Positions 22,936 through 31,202 are shown, counted from the stretch's first letter. The stretch: 40,695 nucleotides of DNA from Anaerolineae bacterium (GCA_030950085.1 JAUZRW010000104.1:1-40695), one strand, 5' to 3'. Notes: generated by a model from the letters alone, not told the origin. Translations and numbers: made by a program.

Positions 22936-23613
22936 TCAACGATGGGCATAATTCGTTAGTTGTACCATATATTGAAATCCATTATGGCTATATGAACGCT
23001 TGATTGGAATCAGGTGTTCATCTAGCCAATAAAATACATCGTCTGAAATCTGATATTTTTTCGCGTCGATATGTTTACGCCCGACTGCAATTGATTCATC
23101 CCCACGCGCTTTCACGATGATTTTCTGCACCACGTTTTTACTCATTGATAACAACTGCGGTGCAAAGACCTCCGCCTGTCCGCCATTTGCCAGCACATCA
23201 CGAATCGTCAAGCCCATGAACACTGTTTGCTTGATATAAGTAGCGCACTTTACGAGCAACGGAAATTCTTCGTATTCGCGGTCTTGTCCTTGCACCTTGC
23301 GCCCGATTTGAACATAGCCTTCGTTAAAACTATAATCAGCTTTGAATAACTTCGTTTCGCTATCTTTAGGATTAAAAGATTGCACATTATAGCGTTCTAT
23401 CTGCCCCTCAGGATTGAGGAATGCCTCGGATAGAATCGACAAGCCGTCTTCATCACGCCCATCTTCATCCACACGATAAAAAATCGCGCCACCCATCAAT
23501 TCATGAATTGTCCATTTTTCACGGATAGCAAGAGCCTCGCCATCACGAAAATAGCGATACTCGCCACTCGCAACAAATTTCTCATGTAGTGCAACAGCGT
23601 GAAGATAACGCAT
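22936..23613 (-). CDS. Hypothetical cytoplasmic protein
   Basis: 225 residues, beta-rich, without a signal peptide or membrane helix. It starts MRYLHAVALHEKFVASGEYR and has a middle FPLLVKCATYIKQTVFMGL and an ending SYSHNGFQYMVQLTNYAHR. The alternating charged/hydrophobic strands suggest a lipocalin-like or DUF3108-type barrel, but I do not recognise the family. GAGGA lies 6 nt before ATG 23613, a good start. It is convergent with the amidohydrolase. The 60 bp upstream are A/T-rich and are followed by the second copy of the dispersed repeat. Confidence 0.7.
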   Translation of the reverse strand: MRYLHAVALHEKFVASGEYRYFRDGEALAIREKWTIHELMGGAIFYRVDEDGRDEDGLSILSEAFLNPEGQIERYNVQSFNPKDSETKLFKADYSFNEGYVQIGRKVQGQDREYEEFPLLVKCATYIKQTVFMGLTIRDVLANGGQAEVFAPQLLSMSKNVVQKIIVKARGDESIAVGRKHIDAKKYQISDDVFYWLDEHLIPIKRSYSHNGFQYMVQLTNYAHR

Positions 23614-23673
23614 GATGAGTCCTCAATTTCGATATAGAAGCATTTATTCAACAAAAAATTGACAGTGATTTCG

Positions 23674-23768
23674 CTTGTTTAACAAACTATTTGCGATAAC
23701 GCCCTAACACTCGTCTTACATTGCAATTTTGTGTGAGACGCGATGAAACCCCGAAAGGGGGCTTATTC
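23674..23768 (+). repeat. 95-bp structured dispersed repeat, copy 2
   Basis: It runs from CTTGTTTAACAAAC to CTTATTC in plus orientation, opposite to copy 1 at 10446-10539. The central stem here is CGTCTTAC with GTGAGACG (8 bp). Compared with copy 1, T:G becomes T:A and C:G becomes T:G, so pairing is kept. The CCCC-GAAA-GGGG hairpin is conserved with one extra G. Its last 6 bp overlap the end of the downstream acetyltransferase gene and include that gene's stop codon. Confidence 0.85.
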
Positions 23769-24245
23769 CTCATCAAGCAAAATCCGCATTCGTAGCATAA
23801 TCGGCGTGCCTCGCATCTTCTCTTGCCAGAAGCGTATACCCGATTGATTCGTGGATGCAACCGACAATTCGTAATGGGTCACACCGCGCAGGTTGAACCA
23901 GCCCTTCATCACTTGCATCAGGGCTGTTCCGACACCTTTGCCGCGCTGAGTCGGTAACACATAAATATCGCCAATCAGTCCGGCGCGTTCTTCAAGGAAC
24001 ATTTCCGGCACAATGTCGATAATCATACCCGTCGCATAGCCTAATAAATCACCATTTTCTTCGGCAACTAAAACACGCTGATACAAATCGTTGAGGCTAT
24101 AGCGAATCCGTTGGGCATAGCGAAGATGTCCATCTTGGGCAGCCGTCGGCATATTAGCATCTAGGTCACGATGATAATTTACCAAGTCTAGCCATAATTC
24201 ACTAATACGCTCACTATCCGCTACTTTAGCAGGTCGAATAATCAT
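23763..24245 (-). CDS. GNAT family N-acetyltransferase (second of a coupled pair)
   Basis: 160 residues starting MIIRPAKVADSERISELWLD. The acetyl-CoA loop is at about 99-112, with the motif QRGKGVGTAL, the Q/RxxGxG/A signature; ending strands (THYELSVAST, SGIRFWQ) fit the GNAT fold. The substrate is unknown. The frame could extend to 24341, but ATG 24245 overlaps the upstream gene's TGA (TTATGATT) and matches the family start, so the longer form is rejected. The stop codon and last residue lie inside the structured repeat, so the C-terminus may have been set by that insertion. Confidence 0.85.
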   Translation of the reverse strand: MIIRPAKVADSERISELWLDLVNYHRDLDANMPTAAQDGHLRYAQRIRYSLNDLYQRVLVAEENGDLLGYATGMIIDIVPEMFLEERAGLIGDIYVLPTQRGKGVGTALMQVMKGWFNLRGVTHYELSVASTNQSGIRFWQEKMRGTPIMLRMRILLDEE

Positions 24246-24715
24246 AAGTTCATCCAAAAAATGTCGTCCGTTTTTTTCGCCCCAACGCCTAACCAGAAAG
24301 CCTGTGCCACGGTTGCTTGTGTGGAAACAGAGACTTGACATTGTGTGATGTGGCGGTCAATAAAATGGTCTTTCATCGCTTGTAATAATGCACGCCCTGT
24401 CCCACGTTGTTTATGAGGGCTATGCAAATCCAGAATCAGCCAATCAATGTTGCCAATCCATTGTGGCGCTAACCCTGCTTGATTCAGTATTATCCGTCCT
24501 ACAATGCAGCCTAAAACATCGCCCTTAATTTCTGCTGCAAAAAAAATCACTTCATCCAAAGCCATAAATTGCTGTGCTGCATCTTCCCAACAACGACGGG
24601 CATCTGCTAATAATCGGACACGCGGATTCGATTGTTGTAGCAGTGCCATATTGTCATACCAGAATTCTGATAGAAATGGTATATCATCATTTTTAGCAAG
24701 GCGAATAGTTAACAT
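24242..24715 (-). CDS. GNAT family N-acetyltransferase (first of a coupled pair)
   Basis: 157 residues starting MLTIRLAKNDDIPFLSEFWY. The acetyl-CoA binding loop is HKQRGTGRALLQAMK at about 105-119, preceded by the core strand IDWLILDLH. It resembles its downstream neighbour in order and in the opening RxAKxxD...SExW, so the two look like diverged tandem copies. GGAAAA precedes ATG 24715. It is divergent from the large membrane protein gene. Confidence 0.83.
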   Translation of the reverse strand: MLTIRLAKNDDIPFLSEFWYDNMALLQQSNPRVRLLADARRCWEDAAQQFMALDEVIFFAAEIKGDVLGCIVGRIILNQAGLAPQWIGNIDWLILDLHSPHKQRGTGRALLQAMKDHFIDRHITQCQVSVSTQATVAQAFWLGVGAKKTDDIFWMNL

Positions 24716-24734
24716 TGTCTGTTTTCCAAAAACT

Positions 24735-24755
24735 GTGTCACAATGAAGGTGTCAC
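24735..24755. promoter_or_regulatory. Direct repeat in a divergent promoter region
   Basis: GTGTCAC occurs at 24735-24741 and 24749-24755, 14 nt start to start, in the 71-bp gap between a GNAT gene and the membrane protein gene. It may be a regulator's half-sites; no known regulator is assigned. Confidence 0.3.
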
Positions 24756-24786
24756 GTTATTCATAATTACAGGTAAAGCATAACGC

Positions 24787-27075
24787 ATGTCCGCACAGAC
24801 TGTCATACCCCAACAAGACCTCCCGAATTGGATGAAGCAAGCACGAGTCGGCTTTGATTGGGGTATCCTGATTGTGGTTGGTTTTTCTCTACTGATGGCA
24901 TGGTCTTTCATCGAGAATCCGAATCTGCCGCGTACAAATGACAATATTCATTATGCCTTCCAAGCCAATGATGCGGCGACTGCCTTGCGCGAAGGTCGAT
25001 TGTACCCACGTTGGTCGCCTTATGCGATGGGTGGATTAGGCGCACCCGTCCCCCATTATACAGCACCGGGGGCATCTTATTTGACAGCCGTTATTGATGT
25101 TTTGTTCACCAATGATACGATTTTTGCCATGCGGATTGTCTATGTGCTGTCATTCATTCTCGCGGGATTAGCGGTTTATCGACTGATGATGCAACGAGTC
25201 AATGCCCTTGCCGGAATTATCGCGGCATTACTCTATGTTTATAGTCCTTATTTTGGATTGACTGTTCCGCATGTCTTGGGTGATTTGCCACAAGTGATGG
25301 CATTAGCTTTAGTACCACTGCTGCTTTGGGGTGTCAATCGGCTGCTGCTTCATCATCAAGCTGCCTTAGTGCATGTGACATTGGCGAGTGCCATCTTATT
25401 TTTAACATCACCACAACATATGATATTAGGTTTTAGCCTAAGTGGTGTACTGTTTATCATCCATATTAGCAAAGTTGGCGAATGGCGACAAACACTATAT
25501 GTTGGACTTGCGCTGCTACTCGGATTTGGCACAGCCGCTTTCTATTGGCTACCCGCCTATTACGAACAGAATCTTGTTCAATGGTTGCCTGTGGCGAATT
25601 ATCAGCCTCAATATCGCTTATTTTTTTCAGAATTATTTCTACGAACACAGCAACTAGACAGTGGAGTAATCCGCCATATTGCTATTTTTAATCTAGGTTG
25701 GGCGCTATTATTGTTCATCGGCATCAGTGGGTTATTATTGTTATTTCGTCAAGGCACAGTCTTCCAAGCAATTTTTCTGGTTGTGGGTATCGTACTAGCA
25801 TTGATAGCCGAAGTGCTTTTGCCCTCTGAAACATGGTTGATGGGTGGTGTTGTGTTATGCCTAGCAATCGGAGGGAGTACCATTGGCGACAAGCTATATG
25901 AATTACGTTCTCTATTGCGTTATATCTTGATTGTGATGATATTCGCTATCCTATTCTGGCTTGCTCTCCCAATATGGCTCAGTCAATCTTCTACAAGATT
26001 CATTGACAGCGTTAGCCCATCCGACCAATTCCAGTATGAATCTGATACCAACAACCTTGCCCTGCTACCGACACATGCTATCTATCCTACAACCCTAACA
26101 AGGGATGTCTTCGCAGCATCAGAATCTTCTTTAGAAGTTCCATTCAACAGTCGCAGTCGCTTTAGGAATACAAATTTAGCCCAACTCTCATTGTCAGAAT
26201 TAGGAACACATTTCGCCCGTTATAGTGTGTTTACACAAGCCCCGACAACAATCATTTATGAACAAGCCTATTTTCTGGGGTGGCGTGCAGAACTAGACAA
26301 TGTAGCGATTCCGCTTGCAGTTGATGAAGCGACTGGTTTGATACAACTGAATCTCCCCGTTGCATCTAATGGTAGTTTAACAATTGCTATGGAAACGGTG
26401 TCCATCCGTGTCGCTGCATGGATAATGACTTATACAATGTTGGGATTTGCCATTATTTTAGCATGGCGGCGCATGGTAGCTTCGCCCAATATATTCTACA
26501 AAACACACTTATTATCAATCGGTACTGTGCGTTTACTGGTATTCTTATTCATGATTGGCATCGCAAGCCGTACTCTACCGTCGCTACGAGATGCCCTTAA
26601 TAATCTGCGTGAACCTACTTATTATGGACTAGAAAATAGGGATTTCACGACAGTTTACGGCACTGACAGTCATTTGGACTTTGTAGGCTATCGGATGCCA
26701 GATGACCCTATCGCAGCAGGGGATACTATCTCGCTATCATTATATTGGAGAGCTATCCGCCAAAGTGATAGTCTTTATCAGGTGAGTATCCGAATTCGGA
26801 ACATAGAAAGCGACACCATTGTCTATGAAAGCGGCAATCGTCCACCCGGATATTACCCAACCTCACTTTGGGCTAGCAATATCTCTGATGGTGGAAATTT
26901 ATACATGGAAGACCGCTATCAAATTCGTTTACCGCAAGATGTACCCATTGGTGACTATGTGGTTGAAGTCATGATGTGGTATTGTACTCCTCAATGTGAT
27001 GGTGTGGTGAATTTCTATATTCGTAATCGGCAACCTATCGGTAGTTTGTTGCCTATTCCATTGACCATTCAATAG
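24787..27075 (+). CDS. Large multi-pass membrane protein (YfhO/PTPS-related type)
   Basis: 762 residues with some 12 hydrophobic segments, the first at about 31-45 and a cluster from 113 to 400, then two more near 540-560 and 582-600. The first outer loop has PRTNDNIHYAFQANDAATAL and LYPRWSPYAMGGLGAPV, a pattern of the YfhO and 6-pyruvoyl-tetrahydropterin-synthase-related membrane families, thought to be GT-C relatives. Residues 630-762 form a soluble beta-domain (GDTISLSLYWRA, YQIRLPQDVPIGDYVVEVMM) that looks like an exported sandwich. A glycan- or lipid-carrier role is likely, but substrates are unknown. The start is ATG 24787. Confidence 0.72.
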   Translation: MSAQTVIPQQDLPNWMKQARVGFDWGILIVVGFSLLMAWSFIENPNLPRTNDNIHYAFQANDAATALREGRLYPRWSPYAMGGLGAPVPHYTAPGASYLTAVIDVLFTNDTIFAMRIVYVLSFILAGLAVYRLMMQRVNALAGIIAALLYVYSPYFGLTVPHVLGDLPQVMALALVPLLLWGVNRLLLHHQAALVHVTLASAILFLTSPQHMILGFSLSGVLFIIHISKVGEWRQTLYVGLALLLGFGTAAFYWLPAYYEQNLVQWLPVANYQPQYRLFFSELFLRTQQLDSGVIRHIAIFNLGWALLLFIGISGLLLLFRQGTVFQAIFLVVGIVLALIAEVLLPSETWLMGGVVLCLAIGGSTIGDKLYELRSLLRYILIVMIFAILFWLALPIWLSQSSTRFIDSVSPSDQFQYESDTNNLALLPTHAIYPTTLTRDVFAASESSLEVPFNSRSRFRNTNLAQLSLSELGTHFARYSVFTQAPTTIIYEQAYFLGWRAELDNVAIPLAVDEATGLIQLNLPVASNGSLTIAMETVSIRVAAWIMTYTMLGFAIILAWRRMVASPNIFYKTHLLSIGTVRLLVFLFMIGIASRTLPSLRDALNNLREPTYYGLENRDFTTVYGTDSHLDFVGYRMPDDPIAAGDTISLSLYWRAIRQSDSLYQVSIRIRNIESDTIVYESGNRPPGYYPTSLWASNISDGGNLYMEDRYQIRLPQDVPIGDYVVEVMMWYCTPQCDGVVNFYIRNRQPIGSLLPIPLTIQ

Positions 27076-27135
27076 CGCGGCTTGTGCTAAAGGCAGACAC
27101 TTTGTTAGAATAGCCATCGTTACTGTAGTGAATAG

Positions 27136-27247
27136 GTAACTGCTCACCCCACCCCCTAAATCCCCCTCCCCGAAGCATCAAGGAGGGGGACTTAAATAAC
27201 TTGGAGGTCATTTTTAGGATACAAATACCCTCCAACTGAGTAGTTAC
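27136..27247. mobile_element. MITE-like element with apparent 8-bp target duplication
   Basis: Terminal inverted repeats GTAACTGCTCA (27136-27146) and TGAGTAGTTAC (27237-27247) match at 10 of 11 positions. GTGAATAG (27128-27135) and GTGAATGG (27248-27255) flank it, an 8-bp direct duplication with one mismatch. Inside are a C-rich/G-rich hairpin (CCCCCTCC...GGAGGGGG) and GGAGG...CCTCC. There is no coding capacity, so a transposase would have to act in trans. Confidence 0.75.
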
Positions 27248-27285
27248 GTGAATGGAATAATCAATTTATGGAAGGAAATAAAATA

Positions 27286-27636
27286 ATGACAACAATGCCC
27301 ACTGAAGAACGGATTGGCGAAGCATGGCGTATGCACCGTTCTGGTAATAATCCGGCTTCGATAAACCTATTTGAAGAGATTCTTGCTAAAACGCCTAAAC
27401 ATTTAGATGCCCTTTATGGGCTGGGATTAGCCCGTCGTGCGAATAATGATAATAGTGGCGCACAGGAGGCTTTTGAAACCGCCTATCAATTGGCACAAGA
27501 CGCGCTGGATGCCGAAGATGAAATTTCGGCTGTTGATGGTCGTCATGGTGCAAATAACCTCGATAGCTATGATGATGACCGTTTCTTGATGCTGCAAATC
27601 ATGATTAAACAACGTCTTGCAGAAGTCAGTTCTTAA
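27286..27636 (+). CDS. Small TPR-repeat protein
   Basis: 116 residues. Two tetratricopeptide-like helix pairs are visible at about 9-68: EAWRMHRSGNNPASINLFEE, then HLDALYGLGLARRANND and AQEAFETAYQLAQ, with the family's small and aromatic residues. The acidic middle (DALDAEDEIS) is followed by a terminal helix. TPR modules mediate protein contacts. ATG 27286 has AAGGAA 8 nt upstream, so it is preferred over ATG 27268, which overlaps that site. A MITE lies just upstream, possibly between the gene and an older promoter. Confidence 0.75.
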   Translation: MTTMPTEERIGEAWRMHRSGNNPASINLFEEILAKTPKHLDALYGLGLARRANNDNSGAQEAFETAYQLAQDALDAEDEISAVDGRHGANNLDSYDDDRFLMLQIMIKQRLAEVSS

Positions 27637-27687
27637 TTTCATGGTTGGACGTGATAACAAGCGCCCGAACCAGCATCTAACTCTTTA

Positions 27688-28686
27688 ATGACAATGGAAA
27701 AACGCAGCCGACTCGAAAGAGCAATCGCAGGTGATATTGTAGACCGTATTCCGGTGGCTTTATGGCGACATTGGCCCGGTGATGACCAGCGTGCCGCCGA
27801 TTTCGCCCAAGCACTGGTACGTTTTCAGCAATATTTCGATTGGGATTTCGTGGTTGTTCAACCCTCCCACAATTTCAGTGTGGTGGGTTATGGTTTACAA
27901 GATATTTGGCAAGGCACTCTCAATGGGCAGCGTGATATTATGCGGCGTGTTATTAGCCGTTCATTGGATTGGACAGAACTACGCCCACTGACACCTGAGC
28001 GTGGTGATATAGGCAAGCAAGTCGAATGTTTGCGTTTGCTCAATCAAGCCTTCACGCCCGAAAATATCCCCTTTGTGCAAGTTATTTATAGCCCACTCGC
28101 ACAAGCAGAGCGCCTTGCCGGACGTGATTTGCTGCTCCAACATATGCGTACTCAAGCAGACCGCCTTCGTACTGGTCTCAATGCCATCACAGAAACGACA
28201 CTACGCTTTATTGAAACACTACGTCATAGTGGAATTGCAGGTATTTTATATATCACTGAGCAAGCATCTTATGAGATTCTCACAGAAAAAGAGTATAAAA
28301 CATTTGGATTGCCCTATGATTCCAAAATTTTAGACTCCATTCCGAGCGCATGGTGGTTTAATATGATACAAGTCAATGGTCGTGCGCCGATGCTACACCT
28401 CTTTGCTGATGCTAACGTACAGGTGTTAAACTGGTCTGACCAAGAAGCGCGTCCACCCTTAGACCGTGCGCCCGTAGAATTTCGTGGGGCATTATGTGGT
28501 GGTTTAGGAGAAAACAAGCATTTGCATCTAGCGACACCAGCTGTCATACGCAATGTTGGGCGAGAGGCAATGAGTCTCATGGGTCGGCGGCACTTAATAT
28601 TGGGCTGTGGCACTGCCATTCCGATAACAGCACCATTATCTAATTTACAAGCAGCACGCGATATTGTCCGTATTTCTGCTGGCTAA
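27688..28686 (+). CDS. Uroporphyrinogen decarboxylase-family protein (not HemE itself)
   Basis: 332 residues. The start KRSRLERAIAGDIVDRIPVA, the FDWDFVVVQPS strand and the ending HLILGCGTAIPITAPLSNLQ match the UroD/methyltransferase superfamily (HemE, MtaA, CmuA, MtbA). The true HemE signature RQAGR is replaced by LWRHWPGDD, so the decarboxylase role is unlikely; a corrinoid-methyltransferase-like or other one-carbon reaction is possible. No corrinoid protein is adjacent. ATG 27688 lacks a clear ribosome-binding site; ATG 27694 is a second candidate. Confidence 0.75.
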   Translation: MTMEKRSRLERAIAGDIVDRIPVALWRHWPGDDQRAADFAQALVRFQQYFDWDFVVVQPSHNFSVVGYGLQDIWQGTLNGQRDIMRRVISRSLDWTELRPLTPERGDIGKQVECLRLLNQAFTPENIPFVQVIYSPLAQAERLAGRDLLLQHMRTQADRLRTGLNAITETTLRFIETLRHSGIAGILYITEQASYEILTEKEYKTFGLPYDSKILDSIPSAWWFNMIQVNGRAPMLHLFADANVQVLNWSDQEARPPLDRAPVEFRGALCGGLGENKHLHLATPAVIRNVGREAMSLMGRRHLILGCGTAIPITAPLSNLQAARDIVRISAG

Positions 28687-28715
28687 ATCTGACCACTTAA
28701 TGAGTTAGGAATATT

Positions 28716-29279
28716 ATGTCATCACGAGTTATTGGCGGAAGTGCCAAAGGGTGTCGCTTAAAACTTGTTCCGGGCGATAGCACTCGTCCGATTATGGATA
28801 GAGTAAAAGAATCTCTCTTCAACATCATTGGCACGAATATCGTCGGCGCGAATTTTCTCGATTTATATGGTGGAACAGGCGCAGTTGGTATTGAGGCTCT
28901 CAGTCGGGGGGCGGATTATGCTTTATTTACAGAAATTGACCGCATGGCGTTGAAGACAATTGATGATAATCTTGCCATCACAAAACTCAAAGAGCGTGCC
29001 GAAGTCCGCTTGACGGATGTGCTTGATATGCTCAATAAAATACCCGACAATGACTTTGATTATATTTTCATCGCACCACCCCAATATAAAGGGCAATGGC
29101 TAGAAACGATGCGAGCTATTGATAGCAATCCAGCATGGTTAGCACCGCAAACCATCGTTATTGTCCAGATTGACCCGCAAGAAAAAGAAGATGTTTTATT
29201 TGACCACCTGCGAGATTATGATGAACGCCGTTATGGTAAAACGTTACTCTGGTTTTTCGAATCGCTTGTGAAGGAATAA
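28716..29279 (+). CDS. rsmD: 16S rRNA (guanine966-N2)-methyltransferase-like, RsmD family
   Basis: 187 residues. RsmD methylates a guanine of 16S rRNA using SAM. The start RVIGGSAKGCRLKLVPG with TRPIMDRVKESLFNII, the SAM-binding block FLDLYGGTGAVGIEALSRGA (47-66) and the acidic FTEIDR are all family-typical. Motif IV, usually (D/N)PPY, is APPQY at 120-124, so the catalytic acidic residue and spacing are changed. It may therefore methylate less well or act on another substrate. TAGGAATATT precedes ATG 28716. The stop lies 2 bp before the IrrE-like gene, with which it is coupled. Confidence 0.85.
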   Translation: MSSRVIGGSAKGCRLKLVPGDSTRPIMDRVKESLFNIIGTNIVGANFLDLYGGTGAVGIEALSRGADYALFTEIDRMALKTIDDNLAITKLKERAEVRLTDVLDMLNKIPDNDFDYIFIAPPQYKGQWLETMRAIDSNPAWLAPQTIVIVQIDPQEKEDVLFDHLRDYDERRYGKTLLWFFESLVKE

Positions 29280-29281
29280 TC

Positions 29282-29698
29282 GTGGAACAAAAAGAACTTG
29301 AGACCATTGCAACTGAAATATGTGATACGTATGATATATTCGCGCCCCCTGTTCCGGTAGAAATTATGCTACAAAAACCGCGTGATAATATGTGGGAAGA
29401 ACTTGACCCATCGCAATTATCGGGGAGTTTTATGAGTATTAGAGACCGTTACTCGCCGCGCATGTCACTCGCCCGTATGTTGGTACGCCATATCGCCGCG
29501 AGTGATTGGGGGCAAGAACGGAATCTGCATACTATTTTAGGTGATACACAACTACTCAATATGTTTGCACGGATGCTACTGATGCCAAAAGATATGGTTC
29601 TCGGTCTCACGAGTAGCGCACGCAATCCTAAAACTATGAGCATTCATTTTGAAGTCCCCCAAGATGATGCCCGTGAACGTTTATTAGAGTTGTTGTAA
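29282..29698 (+). CDS. Degenerate ImmA/IrrE-like protein
   Basis: 138 residues from a GTG start with AAGGAA at 5 nt. It has the IrrE/ImmA layout: a first helix (ETIATEICDTYDI), then PPVPVEIML, a strand-rich part (LSGSFMSIRDRYSPRM) and a long helix MSLARMLVRHIAASDWGQ where the family has the zinc motif HExxH. That motif is absent; only LVRHIA remains. It would thus be a non-catalytic, perhaps regulatory or binding form. It follows rsmD by 2 bp and ends at a terminator, so the two are one unit. The assignment rests on order and spacing, so it is tentative. Confidence 0.5.
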   Translation: MEQKELETIATEICDTYDIFAPPVPVEIMLQKPRDNMWEELDPSQLSGSFMSIRDRYSPRMSLARMLVRHIAASDWGQERNLHTILGDTQLLNMFARMLLMPKDMVLGLTSSARNPKTMSIHFEVPQDDARERLLELL

Positions 29699-29705
29699 TT
29701 TGCTA

Positions 29706-29740
29706 GAGGCGTATCATGATTGCGCCTCGACTTTATTTTT
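29706..29740 (+). terminator. Intrinsic terminator of the UroD-rsmD unit
   Basis: GAGGCG (29706-29711) pairs with CGCCTC (29723-29728) over an 11-nt loop, followed by GACTTTATTTTT. The T-rich tail overlaps the 3' end of the convergent cca gene. Confidence 0.75.
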
Positions 29741-31202
29741 GTGAATCTAAATATTGGCGTGCGGCTGATAATGCTTCGTCTCGTGTTATAATCTCCCCTA
29801 TGACCTGACCTTCGCGGATGAGTGTCAACAATTCTCCAATAATAGGACTCGCTTCTATAGCGAGTTCTTCCATCAATTCATGACCATTGATGATAGACGG
29901 CGGCGCAACCACAGAATCATAGTGCAGAAAATAGGCTTGTAGTAACAAAACGGCTTGTTCAACCTGAGCCAGCCAATCATCTTGTTTGAGTTGGCTGCCG
30001 TAAGTCGCTAGATAATGTGCCAATCCTAGCAAACAAGCATCAACGCCCATAGCCCGTAGCGGATACCAGTAACGATGCAAGGCGAGTGGTGATTGCGAGT
30101 CAAGGGTAATAGCTTGCTCAAAATAGGCAATCATGCCTGTCAGCCGCTTTTTTTCGTGACTGCTGATTTTCAAGGCAGCGGCACGCTTAGAAATTATTTT
30201 GCTCACATTTTTACTGTGATTTTCGGGTTCGGGGATATGAAGCAAGGCAGCAAATACCAGAAGCCCGCGATGCGAACGCTCATCAGCCCATGTGGTAGCA
30301 AGGTGTTCATTGAGTTGCACGCGGAAGCGGTCAAATTGCATGGCTAACATGCCTAATCCAAACGAGGCTGTGCTATTATCACTGCGCCGATAGCCAATCA
30401 CATCAACAATTGAACTCATCAATGAAACGGTTTCCAGAACATGGTCATAGGCATTGAAGACATGTGGAGATGGCAGTTCTACATCTCGTAAAAGGTCAAT
30501 TTCTGGCACAATCGGCGTGAGCAATCCTAGTGCATCGGCAACACGCAAGCCCATTCTTACATTCGGCAATGCCAGCAATGCAAAAAATTCGTCACGCACT
30601 CGTTCTGGTGATGTCGCCATCAGGTTTGCTGATTCGGCACGAATATCTTCACGAGTCTGTGGCTCTATCTTAAATTTGAGTTGCACACTCTGACGCACCG
30701 CTCGTAAGCCACGAATCGGGTCATCATGGAGTGATTGTGGGGTACAACGCCGCATCACTTTGTCTGTTGCATCTTGTTCACCATTGAGGGGGTCAATCAG
30801 TAAATTCAAGTCACCACGTAAATCCACCGCCATAGCATTAACGGTATAATCGCGCCCTTGCAAATCTGCGAGTAAATCATCACCGCGAAAATGGGCAACA
30901 TCAATTACTAAACGCCCTTCTGCGGTATCTACTAATGCCCGTGCGACACCTCTTTCGGCATCCATGACATATATATCACCATGCAGTCTATTCGCTATCA
31001 ACTTGGCAATTTTTACGGCATCACCGGGAGTCGCCAAATCGAGGTCTTTTATCGGGTGATGTAAAAAAGCATCACGCACTGCGCCACCGACGATATAAAG
31101 TTCATCGCCAATTTGCCCGTGCAATATATCTTGCAAATCCAAGATGCTATCAGACCATAGTAAATTGCGGCTTTGAGGGTGTCGAGGGGTTAAATTAGTC
31201 AT
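29733..31202 (-). CDS. cca: CCA tRNA nucleotidyltransferase / poly(A) polymerase family
   Basis: 489 residues. The class II nucleotidyltransferase core is intact: YIVGGAVRDAFL, KDLDLAT (the catalytic DxD), RGVARALV, GRDYTVNAMAVD, DPLNGEQDA, and DDPIRGLRAVRQ, followed by a helical C-terminal part with HVFNAYDHVLETVSL, an HD-type region. It completes the 3' CCA of tRNAs, which the two tRNA genes in this window do not encode, so it is probably essential. A poly(A) polymerase role cannot be excluded. ATG 31202 (GGAG 10 nt upstream) overlaps the hpt stop by 8 bp; a longer frame from 31232 is rejected. Confidence 0.92.
   Translation of the reverse strand: MTNLTPRHPQSRNLLWSDSILDLQDILHGQIGDELYIVGGAVRDAFLHHPIKDLDLATPGDAVKIAKLIANRLHGDIYVMDAERGVARALVDTAEGRLVIDVAHFRGDDLLADLQGRDYTVNAMAVDLRGDLNLLIDPLNGEQDATDKVMRRCTPQSLHDDPIRGLRAVRQSVQLKFKIEPQTREDIRAESANLMATSPERVRDEFFALLALPNVRMGLRVADALGLLTPIVPEIDLLRDVELPSPHVFNAYDHVLETVSLMSSIVDVIGYRRSDNSTASFGLGMLAMQFDRFRVQLNEHLATTWADERSHRGLLVFAALLHIPEPENHSKNVSKIISKRAAALKISSHEKKRLTGMIAYFEQAITLDSQSPLALHRYWYPLRAMGVDACLLGLAHYLATYGSQLKQDDWLAQVEQAVLLLQAYFLHYDSVVAPPSIINGHELMEELAIEASPIIGELLTLIREGQVIGEIITRDEALSAARQYLDSQK

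Noticed and set aside
24246-24341. Longer start for the second GNAT
   Set aside because: It would overlap the first GNAT by 100 nt; the coupled ATG at 24245 fits the family start.
27136-27247. MITE as a plain terminator
   Set aside because: Terminal inverted repeats with flanking 8-bp direct duplication point to transposition; the internal C/G-rich hairpin alone would not explain them.
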